In this document: piece by piece, positions 56,167 through 63,886 of the stretch | Layout of the letters: each line of letters begins with the position of its first letter | Numbering within the stretch: the first letter of the stretch is position 1 | Assembly (NCBI GenBank): GCA_949295025.1 | Contig: CASFJK010000002.1 | Location: 122,885 to 186,884, forward strand | Direction: 5' to 3' | From: an uncultured Pseudomonadota bacterium | GTDB lineage: Bacteria > Pseudomonadota > Alphaproteobacteria > RF32 > CAG-239 | DNA length: 64,000 nucleotides | Translations under genes and position numbers: made by a program | Notes under the pieces: generated by a model | The model's database searches: none | What the model was told of the DNA's origin: nothing | The model's input: the letters and a program-made list of their open reading frames with translations, nothing else

Positions 56167-56772
56167 ATGGGAAAATTTAGTAATATTGTTGCTGCTTTGT
56201 GCGGTAAAAAGCTTATTGCAAAAAAAGAGTATAATCATGGCAAGACTCGTGTCCTTCTAGAACTTCGAAAAGATAACGAAATCTGGGCAGTTGGTCAAAG
56301 CAGAGAATGGAATTGGGTAGATGGTCCTGAGATTCAATTGACAAACCTTCCCAAAACCGTTATGGAAGAATTGATTTCATCTTCTGACTATAAAAGTTTT
56401 AACGCTAAACAAGCAATTGATTTAGCTTGGCATGCTGCTGCAAAAATCAATGATTTTTTTATCGGAGCTGATATTTTTTTACAAGATCATTTGATTGCAA
56501 GACGTGCTTACAATGGAGGTCAAGCAACGGCTTTTCTGGAAATACGTCAAGGTTCTGAATTTTGGATTTATGGAAAATTCTACGACCCACGCGGTGTTAG
56601 AGGACCAGAAATAAAAATCGAGCTCAATCTTTCACCCGAAGTCAAAGAAGAGTTATTGTTGCGTGATAGCTGGGGCACCCCTTTTAGATCGGATGCTGCA
56701 AAACTAGCTGTTAAACAAGCGTGGTTAATTGCGGCACATCAACATCCTTTTTTTGCAGGGTTAATAGCTTAA
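56167..56772 (+). CDS. Unknown protein made of two tandem copies of one domain
   Basis: A 201-residue protein with no recognised family. Two halves of about 95 residues align: KKLIAKKEYNHGKTRVLLEL with DHLIARRAYNGGQATAFLEI, then EIWAVGQ with EFWIYGK, GPEIQL with GPEIKI, VMEELIS with VKEELLL, and the AWHAAAKINDFF with AWLIAAHQHPFF ends. Each copy looks like a small beta-sheet followed by helices. No signal peptide or membrane segment. Soluble and mildly basic. The SD-less leader has TTATTAA. Convergent with another unknown gene. Confidence 0.6.
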   Translation: MGKFSNIVAALCGKKLIAKKEYNHGKTRVLLELRKDNEIWAVGQSREWNWVDGPEIQLTNLPKTVMEELISSSDYKSFNAKQAIDLAWHAAAKINDFFIGADIFLQDHLIARRAYNGGQATAFLEIRQGSEFWIYGKFYDPRGVRGPEIKIELNLSPEVKEELLLRDSWGTPFRSDAAKLAVKQAWLIAAHQHPFFAGLIA

Positions 56773-56775
56773 ATT

Positions 56776-56817
56776 AAAAAAAGGCGTTTTCCATATTTTT
56801 GGGAAAGCGCCTTTTTT
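56776..56817. terminator. Bidirectional terminator between two unknown genes
   Basis: AAAAGGCGTTTTCC / GGGAAAGCGCCTTTT (one mismatch) with A-run left and T-run right, shared by the convergent genes. Confidence 0.82.
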
Positions 56818-56818
56818 G

Positions 56819-57361
56819 TTACAAAGGATAATATCCTACCTGCATGAAATCCATGGTGGCTGCGTCCAGATATTGTAAAAGAGAGGTCGTGTATTTCTTC
56901 CAATCTTCTATTTTGAAAAATTGACCGGTATAGTCTAATTTTTCTAATTTTTTAGGCTCTAAAAAAATAATGAAGTACGAAATTTTATTATTTCTTTTCA
57001 TTAAAAAGCCTGAAAAATCTTTATTATTATTCAAATAACCAAGACTTAATGCCAACAACGCATTTATGGGCATTTCTAAAACAGAAAAACAACAATGAAT
57101 GCCGCGCCCGCAGAATTTGATGCTGGCAAAATCAATTTTTCCAAGATCTAATGTCGTTATTTGTTGCAATTTATTGAGAATATCTTGTTGATTTTCTCCC
57201 TCGACATTGAAGCAAAAGCCATAACGTTCGGTGTTTTTATCCAGAAAAATAGCCTCATATGGATCAATAAAAGTCAAATTGTGCTGTTGCAATTTTTCTT
57301 GAAATTGAGCCAATTTCATTTTTGTTTTTGTTTCTAAGAAAACAGGAATTTCAGTTACCAT
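56819..57361 (-). CDS. Unknown 180-aa protein with SD-less leader
   Basis: No family recognised. A soluble, mixed alpha/beta protein. Cysteines lie in RYGFCFNV and in KFCGRGIHCCFSVLEMPINA, where C-x5-CC could bind metal, but no family supports this. The ATG is preceded by TATAAT then CTTAAAAAATATCAAATT, with no Shine-Dalgarno sequence; the leader resembles that of the 6533 gene. Convergent with the tandem-domain gene. Confidence 0.55.
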   Translation of the reverse strand: MVTEIPVFLETKTKMKLAQFQEKLQQHNLTFIDPYEAIFLDKNTERYGFCFNVEGENQQDILNKLQQITTLDLGKIDFASIKFCGRGIHCCFSVLEMPINALLALSLGYLNNNKDFSGFLMKRNNKISYFIIFLEPKKLEKLDYTGQFFKIEDWKKYTTSLLQYLDAATMDFMQVGYYPL

Positions 57362-57447
57362 AATTTGATATTTTTTAAGATTATACTAATATTCATAATT
57401 ATATTTAATTGGTCTTTTGTATAGCATTAAAAATTTTTAAGTGCAAT

Positions 57448-57473
57448 AAAAAAGCCCGTATAAACGGGCTTTA
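57448..57473 (-). terminator. Terminator of the 57490-58071 gene
   Basis: On the minus strand AAAGCCCGT / ACGGGCTTT with a short loop, followed by TTTTTTATT. Confidence 0.82.
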
Positions 57474-57489
57474 ATTTGTTTTTTTATAT

Positions 57490-58071
57490 TTATTCAATAC
57501 AGCAATCAACTGCTTTTCTAACAAAAGCTTTCATTTTTGCCAATGCACCTTGCGGTTCTTTTTCTTCAGCGACAGGTACCGCAGCAGCCAAATTTTCATT
57601 GACCTTAGATGTGAGTTTTTTCACATCTTCGACACTGTCTTCAACCCATTTTACATCAGCCACGTTTAACATATTCATGTTTAAACCCCAGAACAAGCAA
57701 TATAGCTCATAAGCTTGATTAAATAAATCATAAGCTTGCTCTTTATGACCTAAGCTTTGTTGTTTGGTTCCAACTTCCATTAAACGCATTGATGATGCTA
57801 ACAAGTGTTTGGAAATGCACCAAACCTCTCCCTCATATGAAGGAATGATTTTTTGCATTAAATTTTTTCTTTTTTCTCTGACTTCTTCAATCAAATCATA
57901 AAATGCAGTTTTGCCGGTTTTGGCTCCGGAAAAAACCAAATGCTCTTCAATGGAAATCAAATTCATAATGGCAATGGTCAAATCTTGATCGGAAGACAAA
58001 TCTTTGGGATTGACCTTTTTAGAACTGTCTATTCTTTCAACAAATTCTTTAACACTTTTAGCTTTATTCAT
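57490..58071 (-). CDS. Unknown helical protein paired with a CxxC membrane protein
   Basis: No family recognised. A 193-residue, almost all-helical soluble protein. Residues 25-140 suggest a four-helix bundle, with helices at SDQDLTIAIMNLISIEEHL, FYDLIEEVREKRKNLMQKI, WCISKHLLASSMRLMEVG and QAYDLFNQAYELYCLFWGLN. An acidic linker follows, then a final amphipathic helix ending AVDCCIE. The Cys pair at the extreme C-terminus is unusual. GGAG precedes the ATG. It starts 5 nt after the membrane-protein gene, and a terminator follows. Confidence 0.6.
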   Translation of the reverse strand: MNKAKSVKEFVERIDSSKKVNPKDLSSDQDLTIAIMNLISIEEHLVFSGAKTGKTAFYDLIEEVREKRKNLMQKIIPSYEGEVWCISKHLLASSMRLMEVGTKQQSLGHKEQAYDLFNQAYELYCLFWGLNMNMLNVADVKWVEDSVEDVKKLTSKVNENLAAAVPVAEEKEPQGALAKMKAFVRKAVDCCIE

Positions 58072-58076
58072 TTATT

Positions 58077-58628
58077 TTACTCCATAAAACTCAGTAAATC
58101 TTCGGCATTGGCAGCAGGTGTTGGTGTGCACAACGGATTATAATAAAACCATGTGCTGACAAGAGCCAAAGCCAAAACAGGCACAACCACTTTTTCAAAC
58201 GGGAAATGCGCATGCCCGCCATTTTTTGCTTTCATCCATTGATAAAAGTCTGAAGACCAGATAAAGACCAATGCACCTAAAATTGCACTGAATAAAAATG
58301 GATCAATGTAGAAAACGAGAATCGGTTTTGGAGTATAGTTCAGTTCACCCATATACATAAAACCAAGCATAGCAACACTTAAAGTGATGAGCCAAAAATC
58401 TCTACCCTTAAAATTCCAACCTTTTTTATCGAACCACTTAACCATCCAGAAGCCCAACAAAACCATAAAGGCGCCTGCCCATACACCAACAACACTATCA
58501 TCAACACCGAATTGGCGTGCAATTTCCAAAGATGCGCCGACAGCAACGGTGCAAACAGCACAAGCCGGATTAGCTAAAGCGGGTAAACTAAAGGCGGTAA
58601 TAAACATCAAAACTAATGCAAAAGTCAT
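58077..58628 (-). CDS. Exported/membrane protein with N-terminal CxxC and four TM helices
   Basis: A 183-residue protein. A signal-like first helix (MTFALVLMFITAFSLPALA) is followed by NPACAVCTVAVGASLEIARQ with a CxxC pair just after the cleavage or membrane point, then about four membrane helices. A His-rich loop GGHAHFPFEK lies near 150, and the end is short and acidic. The CxxC could be redox-active or bind metal; the family is not one I can name. The open frame starts 10 codons upstream, but AAGGA lies 8 nt before the chosen ATG. A promoter with an upstream palindrome drives the pair. Confidence 0.65.
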   Translation of the reverse strand: MTFALVLMFITAFSLPALANPACAVCTVAVGASLEIARQFGVDDSVVGVWAGAFMVLLGFWMVKWFDKKGWNFKGRDFWLITLSVAMLGFMYMGELNYTPKPILVFYIDPFLFSAILGALVFIWSSDFYQWMKAKNGGHAHFPFEKVVVPVLALALVSTWFYYNPLCTPTPAANAEDLLSFME

Positions 58629-58660
58629 TTTTTTATCCTTTTTTTCAATTTCCAACATAT

Positions 58661-58690
58661 ACTATATATGTAATATATTAAAATTGTCAA
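58661..58690 (-). promoter_or_regulatory. Promoter of the CxxC membrane protein pair
   Basis: On the minus strand -35 TTGACA (58690-58685), 18-nt spacer, -10 TATAGT (58666-58661). Confidence 0.6.
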
Positions 58691-58700
58691 ATATTTAAAA

Positions 58701-58715
58701 TCGAATTAAATTCGA
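58701..58715. promoter_or_regulatory. 7-1-7 palindrome upstream of the promoter
   Basis: A perfect inverted repeat TCGAATTAAATTCGA lies 10 nt upstream of the -35 element on the minus strand. It is placed where an activator or repressor would bind; the regulator is unknown. Confidence 0.5.
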
Positions 58716-58783
58716 AAGTGTTTATGCACTATTTTTTTGTTTATTATCGCCTTTTAGCATTAAAAAGCAACAGCTATATTGTT

Positions 58784-60538
58784 TTATTCAGCGGTTTCCT
58801 TTTTATTTTCATTTTCTGTTTCATCTTGCATTTTGAGATAACGTCTGGTCATCTTTAACGCATTTTCAAAAGTTGATGCAACTGAAATGCCATGAATATC
58901 AATACCTTCTTTGTCAAACGCATCATGCAAAACACGACGCGGTTGTTTTTTTACATTGGAAAAAATAATCTTGGTATCAGTTTGTTGCAGTTTTTTAACA
59001 AACTCAACAATGATGTTGGCGCCTGTAGCATCAACTACAGGAACATAACCCATACGCAAAATTACAACTTTCGGATGTTGATGAGGTAAGTTCATCTTTT
59101 TGAAAAAGCTTGAAATTTGCGATGCGACACCAAAGAACAACGGACCGGAGAAACGGAAAGACACAACGCCTTGCTCGTGCAAAACTTCTGTCAAATCGCG
59201 ACCACCACCAACATATTCCAAAGATGTTTCATCGGTTTCAATTTCCATTTCACGGCTCATACGGTGCATAAAGATAACGCTCGACATAATGAAGCCGACA
59301 CTGATTGCTGTATTTAAGTCAACCAACAAGGTCAATAATACAGTAATAATTAATGTATATCTATCACCTTTAGGACCAAATATAAGCTTATACATTTTAT
59401 CCAAGCCCAACATGTTCCAACCAATCAAAATCAAGATGGATGACAAGCAAGCCAACGGAATGTATTTTGCTAAAGGAGATAATAGCAACATGAACAAAAC
59501 CAAAAATACGGATTGCATCATTCCGGCAATCGGAGAATGAGCATTGGCTTTGAAGTTAGTTGCCGTACGTGCAATGGCACCAGTTGCAGGCACGCCCATA
59601 AAGAAAGAGCAAATGATGTTGGCAATACCCTCTCCTATTAACTCTGCATTGGAGTTGTGGTTATCACCGCTCATACCATCGACCACGGTTGCACTCAACA
59701 ATGATTCAACACCAGCTAAGAAGGCAATGGTTAAACCACTTGGAACAACTTTTAAGAACAAGTCCAAATTGAAGCTTGGGATGTGCGGTGCCGGCAAGAA
59801 ATGCGGAATGCCGCCGAATTGGCTACCGATGGTCACGACATCAACACCAAAAATACTTACAATTCCGACAAATACGGTGCTTCCTACCACACTCAATAAA
59901 TAAGCCGGCAATTTTGGATGTTTTGCTTTGCAATAAAATATAATTCCGAAAGATAAAATAGCAATTAGTAATGAACTCCAGCTAAAAGTTCCTAAATTGC
60001 TTAAATATGCACGCCATTTGGGCAAAAATGCCGACGGCAAATTTTCAATTTGTAAACCTAACAAATCTTTGATTTGAGTGGTAATCAACAACAAACCGAT
60101 ACCTGCTGTAAAACCAATAACAACCGGATACGGAATATATTTAATATAAGTACCGAATCTTAATAAACCGGCGATAATCAAAGCCAAACCGGCAACCAAC
60201 ATCGTCATGGCCAAACCTGCATAACCAAATTGTTGCATAACGCCAAAAATGACTACAACAAAGGCACCTGTCGGTCCGCCGATTTGATAACGGCTACCAC
60301 CTAAGAAGGCAATGAAAAATCCGGCAACAATTGCCGTATATAATCCTTGAGCAGGTGTAACACCTGAAGCAATTGCCAAAGCCAAGGCCAACGGAATGGA
60401 AATTACGGCTACGGTCAAGCCTGCAACAGCATCTCTTTTAAACTCATTTTTACCATAGCCTTTTTTCAAAACTTCTACCAATTTAGGCGCAAAATTTTTG
60501 CCATAGAAATTGGTGAAGCGATTTAACAGCGCTAACAT
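58784..60538 (-). CDS. SulP family anion transporter with STAS domain
   Basis: A 584-residue transporter of the SLC26/SulP family (sulfate, bicarbonate or dicarboxylate). The membrane domain (about 30-420) has AVAGLTVAVISIPLALALAI, TPAQGLYTAIVAG and GSRYQIGGPTGAFVVV. A C-terminal STAS domain (about 455-560) has VVSFRFSGPLFFGVASQI and MGYVPVVDATGANIIVEFV. The frame extends 34 codons upstream; the chosen ATG follows AGAAGAAAAG and starts the usual N-terminus. The substrate cannot be decided. Confidence 0.92.
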   Translation of the reverse strand: MLALLNRFTNFYGKNFAPKLVEVLKKGYGKNEFKRDAVAGLTVAVISIPLALALAIASGVTPAQGLYTAIVAGFFIAFLGGSRYQIGGPTGAFVVVIFGVMQQFGYAGLAMTMLVAGLALIIAGLLRFGTYIKYIPYPVVIGFTAGIGLLLITTQIKDLLGLQIENLPSAFLPKWRAYLSNLGTFSWSSLLIAILSFGIIFYCKAKHPKLPAYLLSVVGSTVFVGIVSIFGVDVVTIGSQFGGIPHFLPAPHIPSFNLDLFLKVVPSGLTIAFLAGVESLLSATVVDGMSGDNHNSNAELIGEGIANIICSFFMGVPATGAIARTATNFKANAHSPIAGMMQSVFLVLFMLLLSPLAKYIPLACLSSILILIGWNMLGLDKMYKLIFGPKGDRYTLIITVLLTLLVDLNTAISVGFIMSSVIFMHRMSREMEIETDETSLEYVGGGRDLTEVLHEQGVVSFRFSGPLFFGVASQISSFFKKMNLPHQHPKVVILRMGYVPVVDATGANIIVEFVKKLQQTDTKIIFSNVKKQPRRVLHDAFDKEGIDIHGISVASTFENALKMTRRYLKMQDETENENKKETAE

Positions 60539-60674
60539 TTCTTTTCTTCTTTCTTCTGTAATTTTTTTTGATTTTTTATCCGCGGCTATCAATACTACTT
60601 TTCTATTTACTGTCAAGTATTTGACTGCAGTTTTTTGCAATTTTTTTATATTTAATTTTATTCTAAAAAAGATG

Positions 60675-60703
60675 TTGTGTTCAAATGAGCAACGTGATAT
60701 ATT
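60675..60703 (+). promoter_or_regulatory. Promoter of the 60730 gene
   Basis: -35 TTGTGT (60675-60680), 17-nt spacer, -10 TATATT (60698-60703). TTATTAA lies at 60705-60711, 18 nt before the ATG. Confidence 0.55.
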
Positions 60704-60729
60704 TTTATTAAATATTAATTATTGTGCTT

Positions 60730-61377
60730 ATGAAAAAATTAAAAAAACTCACACAAATTCAGTTATCAAAATTTCAGATTTTGACAATTTTATTGATAAT
60801 TATTTTGACTGTTATCAGTTTTTTGATTGGTCGTGAACAAGGTAAAAAAGAAACTCTGGAGATTTATAAATACAGTTATTCTTGGAAAAAATCCACGTCT
60901 ACGGAACCTTTTTATCTTTCTTATGATACGACCATTCACAAAAACAAATCTTGGCTCTTTTGTGAACAAATGGTAAACGGGAATCAAAAAGCCACTAAAA
61001 TCTTTTTAGAAGCGGCACCTGTTGATGCTCAACTTGCCAAAATTCGTATGGAAGTTGCTCAACTGCGTATGGAAATGATTAAGAATTCTCGTCATCGTTA
61101 TGTTCGTCCACAAGGTGCATGGGGAAAGCGTTTAACGGATAGTTATGGTGCAAAACCAAACACCATCATTCTTTATGAAAACGGGTTGGCGATTTATCGC
61201 AAAAATCGCTATTCTTTTTTTCATAAAGCCTCTTTGGAGATTGAACCTTCTTCCTTAACACAAAAGGTTGAAATTGCCAAAGGTGTTGATGGTTTTTATT
61301 ATCCTGTCGTATCCAGAGACAGTAGCCTCATTCCCCTTACCTATTGGGGTGAAATTAAAAAAAGCAGTGAGTTTTAA
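60730..61377 (+). CDS. Unknown single-TM protein with SD-less leader
   Basis: No family recognised. A 215-residue protein with a basic start (MKKLKKLTQIQLSKF), one membrane segment (about 17-35, ILTILLIIILTVISFLIG) and a soluble domain. A helix AKIRMEVAQLRMEMIKNSRH lies near 105, and the C-terminal half is beta-rich with NTIILYENGLAIYRKNRYSF. The overall plan resembles the 6533 gene (short N-terminus, one membrane segment, helical part), without sequence identity. The frame could start at GTG 6 nt upstream; ATG is preferred. The stop lies inside the terminator stem-loop. Confidence 0.6.
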   Translation: MKKLKKLTQIQLSKFQILTILLIIILTVISFLIGREQGKKETLEIYKYSYSWKKSTSTEPFYLSYDTTIHKNKSWLFCEQMVNGNQKATKIFLEAAPVDAQLAKIRMEVAQLRMEMIKNSRHRYVRPQGAWGKRLTDSYGAKPNTIILYENGLAIYRKNRYSFFHKASLEIEPSSLTQKVEIAKGVDGFYYPVVSRDSSLIPLTYWGEIKKSSEF

Positions 61378-61393
61378 GCCTCACTGCTTTTTT
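61357..61393 (+). terminator. Terminator overlapping the end of the 60730 gene
   Basis: AAAAGCAGTGAG / CTCACTGCTTTT with an 8-nt loop, then T's. The loop contains the stop codon TAA. Confidence 0.85.
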
Positions 61394-61414
61394 GTTTGCG
61401 CTTATTTTCTCAAA

Positions 61415-62593
61415 TTAAGCAATCATTTCTTTAACGCGCTCTTTGATTTTTTCTACAACATCTGATTTTGGTGTGTATTTTTCTTCAAACGGAGTAACAG
61501 TTTCCCAACCCAAAGCCTCAAACACGGCTTGAATGTTGTTAACGACCCCCGGTTTCCAACCATAAGAACCAAAAGCAAAACCTTTTTTATTTTTAGGTTG
61601 TAGACCTTTCATATAGGTAACAAAAGCGGCAACCCTCGGAAACATTTCATTGTTCAAAGTCGGGGTACCAATGCAAATGTATTTGGCATCTAAAAAGTCA
61701 ACCATAACTTCAGAAATGTCATGATGGGTTAGGCAATATTTAACAACAGGAATACCTGCATCTTGGAAAACAGACATAACCGCATTAGCCAAAGTTGCGG
61801 TTGCACCCCACATTGTATCATAAACAATAACGGCCTTGCCTTCATCTTTGCCGCTTGCCCATTTGTCATAAGCACCCAAAATGGCTTTAACTTCTTTTTC
61901 TCCGCTCCAAATGCAGCCGTGTGACGGTGCTATCATATCAATTTCCAACCCCAAGTCGGTTGCGGTATTCAAAGCTTTTTCAGCTTGTGCACCATAAGGA
62001 TACAAAATATTTGCATAGTAGCTTTGAGCTTCACGCATAATCACATCAAACGGAGCTTCTTTGACAAACAATGCATCGGTGCAATAGTGCTGACCAAAAC
62101 CATCATTAGATAACAACAATTTGTCTTCTTTATCATAAGTCATCATAGAATCGGGCCAGTGCAACATCGGTGTGGTTACAAAAGACAAATTGCGTTTACC
62201 AATATTCAAAGTATCTCCGGTTTTAACGATGACATATTCCCAACCAGAGGTATCATAGTGGTCTTCCAAAGCCTTTTTACCCATGGCATTGGTTACGATT
62301 TTTGCTTGCGGAGCCAGTTTCATGATAGCAGGAATGCTACCGGAGTGGTCTTGTTCAATATGATTGGCAATAACATAATCAATTTTAGAAAAATCTACCA
62401 AACTTCTAACTCGAGCCAATTGTTCTTCGGTCATATAATGTTTTACACCATCAACCAAAGTGATTTTTTCATCCATAATTAAATATGAGTTATAAGTTGA
62501 ACCATGTGGTGTGGTATAGCCATGAAATTCTTTCAAGTTCCAATCTTTGGCGCCTACCCAGTAGACATCTTTTTTGATTTCTACGCCATTCAT
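61415..62593 (-). CDS. Flavodiiron protein (A-type flavoprotein, O2/NO reductase)
   Basis: A 392-residue cytoplasmic enzyme that reduces oxygen to water or NO to N2O, protecting anaerobes. The MBL-like domain carries diiron ligands His78-x-Glu80-x-Asp82-His83 (NHIEQDHSG), His145 and Asp164, and another His near 226 (PSHGCIW). The flavodoxin domain (about 250-392) binds FMN through VYDTMWGATATLANAV. There is no rubredoxin tail, so a separate electron donor is needed. AGGAG precedes the ATG. It diverges from perR-rubrerythrin. Confidence 0.94.
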   Translation of the reverse strand: MNGVEIKKDVYWVGAKDWNLKEFHGYTTPHGSTYNSYLIMDEKITLVDGVKHYMTEEQLARVRSLVDFSKIDYVIANHIEQDHSGSIPAIMKLAPQAKIVTNAMGKKALEDHYDTSGWEYVIVKTGDTLNIGKRNLSFVTTPMLHWPDSMMTYDKEDKLLLSNDGFGQHYCTDALFVKEAPFDVIMREAQSYYANILYPYGAQAEKALNTATDLGLEIDMIAPSHGCIWSGEKEVKAILGAYDKWASGKDEGKAVIVYDTMWGATATLANAVMSVFQDAGIPVVKYCLTHHDISEVMVDFLDAKYICIGTPTLNNEMFPRVAAFVTYMKGLQPKNKKGFAFGSYGWKPGVVNNIQAVFEALGWETVTPFEEKYTPKSDVVEKIKERVKEMIA

Positions 62594-62654
62594 ATTTTAT
62601 CTCCTATTTAAAAAATTGAACTATTGCCTATATAAATAATATCTAAAATTGTGA

Positions 62655-62683
62655 TTGACAAGATATATTTATTGCTATAAATA
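62655..62683 (+). promoter_or_regulatory. Promoter of perR-rubrerythrin
   Basis: -35 TTGACA (62655-62660). The -10 is TAAATA (62678-62683, 17-nt spacer) or TATAAA (62676-62681, 15 nt). The Fur/PerR-type box begins 5 nt after it. Confidence 0.6.
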
Positions 62684-62687
62684 ATAA

Positions 62688-62702
62688 TGATAATGATTAT
62701 CA
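62688..62702. promoter_or_regulatory. Perfect 7-1-7 Fur/PerR-type operator
   Basis: TGATAATGATTATCA is a perfect 7-1-7 inverted repeat overlapping the likely start of transcription of the perR gene. It equals the classical 7-1-7 Fur box (TGATAATnATTATCA) and differs from the PerR box (TTATAATnATTATAA) at one position per arm. Autoregulation of perR-rbr and perhaps of the divergent flavodiiron gene is inferred. Confidence 0.85.
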
Positions 62703-62718
62703 CTTTTATGGAAGAAAA

Positions 62719-63105
62719 ATGAAATATTCAAAACAACGTGAACTGATTTTGAAAACTTTGCAGGAACATATGGTCCACCCTACGGCAGACTATATCTACG
62801 AGGTTTTGAAAAAAGAACTTCCATCAATTAGTTTGGCTACGGTTTATCGCAACTTAAACCAATTGGCAGACAACGGAATGATAAAAAAAATTGAAGGGCT
62901 TGATGGTTCTGTGCATTTTGACCACAATCTTTTAAAACATTATCATTTCATTTGCACAAAATGTAATAAGGTATATGATGTACCTTATGATGTTGCTCCG
63001 GATTTGGCTGACCAAGTTTTATCCAAAACCGGATTAATCATTGAAAGTTATGACATTTCATTCAAAGGAATTTGTCCGGAATGTCATAAAAAAGGGTTTA
63101 ACTAA
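62719..63105 (+). CDS. perR: Fur-family regulator, PerR-like
   Basis: A 128-residue dimeric metal-dependent repressor. The winged helix (1-80) has HPTADYIYEVLKKEL and SLATVYRNLNQL. Two CxxC pairs, CTKC and CPEC, form the structural zinc site. The regulatory-site residues resemble PerR: Asp in VHFDHN, His residues in LKHYH and Asp in VYDVPY. Peroxide sensing is therefore favoured over iron sensing, also because rubrerythrin follows 20 nt later. The operator, however, is Fur-like. GGAAG precedes the ATG. Confidence 0.82.
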   Translation: MKYSKQRELILKTLQEHMVHPTADYIYEVLKKELPSISLATVYRNLNQLADNGMIKKIEGLDGSVHFDHNLLKHYHFICTKCNKVYDVPYDVAPDLADQVLSKTGLIIESYDISFKGICPECHKKGFN

Positions 63106-63125
63106 CTTAACTTTGGAGAGATTAC

Positions 63126-63668
63126 ATGCAATTAAAAGGCTCTAAAACCGAAAAAAACCTGATGGATGCATTTGCCGGCGAATCTATGGCTCGCAACAAA
63201 TACACCTACTATGCTTCAAAAGCTAAAAAAGAAGGTTATAACATCATTGCTGAAAAATTTGAACAAACCGCAAATAATGAAAAAGAACATGCAAAATTGT
63301 GGTTCAAACTTCTTCATGACGACACTATTCCTGATACAATCACAAACTTGAAAGATGCTGCTGCTGGTGAAAATTATGAATGGACCGATATGTATGCTCG
63401 TATGGCTAAAGAAGCTGAAGAAGAAGGTTTTACCAAAATTGCATACCTCTTCAAAGCTGTTGGTCAGATTGAAAAAGGTCATGAAGAAAGATATCAAGCT
63501 CTCTTAGATTCTTTGTGCGAAGGCAAAATTTTTGAACGCCCGACAAAAGTTATTTGGGAATGTGGTAACTGTGGTCACCGTGTAGAATCTCCGAAAGCTC
63601 CGGAAAAATGCCCGGTTTGCGATCACCCACAAGCTTACTTCTTCCAATTGCAAGAAACTGAGTTCTAA
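63126..63668 (+). CDS. rbr: Rubrerythrin
   Basis: A 180-residue non-heme iron peroxidase reducing H2O2 in anaerobes and microaerophiles. The ferritin-like diiron domain (1-135) has ligands in [21 protein letters not shown] and the KGHEERYQ helix. A C-terminal rubredoxin-like Fe(Cys)4 domain has Cys146, 149, 162 and 165. GGAGAG precedes the ATG. It is co-transcribed with perR, and a terminator follows. Confidence 0.96.
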   Translation: MQLKGSKTEKNLMDAFAGESMARNKYTYYASKAKKEGYNIIAEKFEQTANNEKEHAKLWFKLLHDDTIPDTITNLKDAAAGENYEWTDMYARMAKEAEEEGFTKIAYLFKAVGQIEKGHEERYQALLDSLCEGKIFERPTKVIWECGNCGHRVESPKAPEKCPVCDHPQAYFFQLQETEF

Positions 63669-63687
63669 TTTAAGAACATGTTTTTAC

Positions 63688-63720
63688 ATAAAAAAGCCTC
63701 TCTTCCGAGAGGCTTTTTCT
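63688..63720 (+). terminator. Terminator of perR-rbr
   Basis: AAGCCTCTC / GAGAGGCTT with a TTCC loop and T5. Confidence 0.88.
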
Positions 63721-63816
63721 TTATTTGAACAAATATTATTTCCATTCAAAATAAATTTTCATTTTTTTTATCTTCTTATTTAAAAATAAAATATGTCACA
63801 CAAACTTAATTTCCAG

Positions 63817-63845
63817 TTGCAAAAAAAAAAAAAGGTTTATTATAG
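63817..63845 (+). promoter_or_regulatory. Promoter with A13 tract in the spacer
   Basis: -35 TTGCAA (63817-63822), 17-nt spacer, -10 TTATAG (63840-63845). An A13 run (63821-63833) starts in the -35 and fills most of the spacer, so slippage would change spacing. Confidence 0.45.
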
Positions 63846-63886
63846 ATAGTATAGGCTTTAATTCTATTATTTAATGGAGGCGTATT

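Noticed and set aside
56167-56772. Link between SWGTP in this protein and in the broken lipoprotein at 34.9 kb
   Set aside because: A five-residue coincidence; the surrounding sequences do not align.
62719-63105. Zur or Fur rather than PerR
   Set aside because: Metal-site residues and the rubrerythrin neighbour favour PerR. The Fur-like box keeps some doubt, noted in findings.
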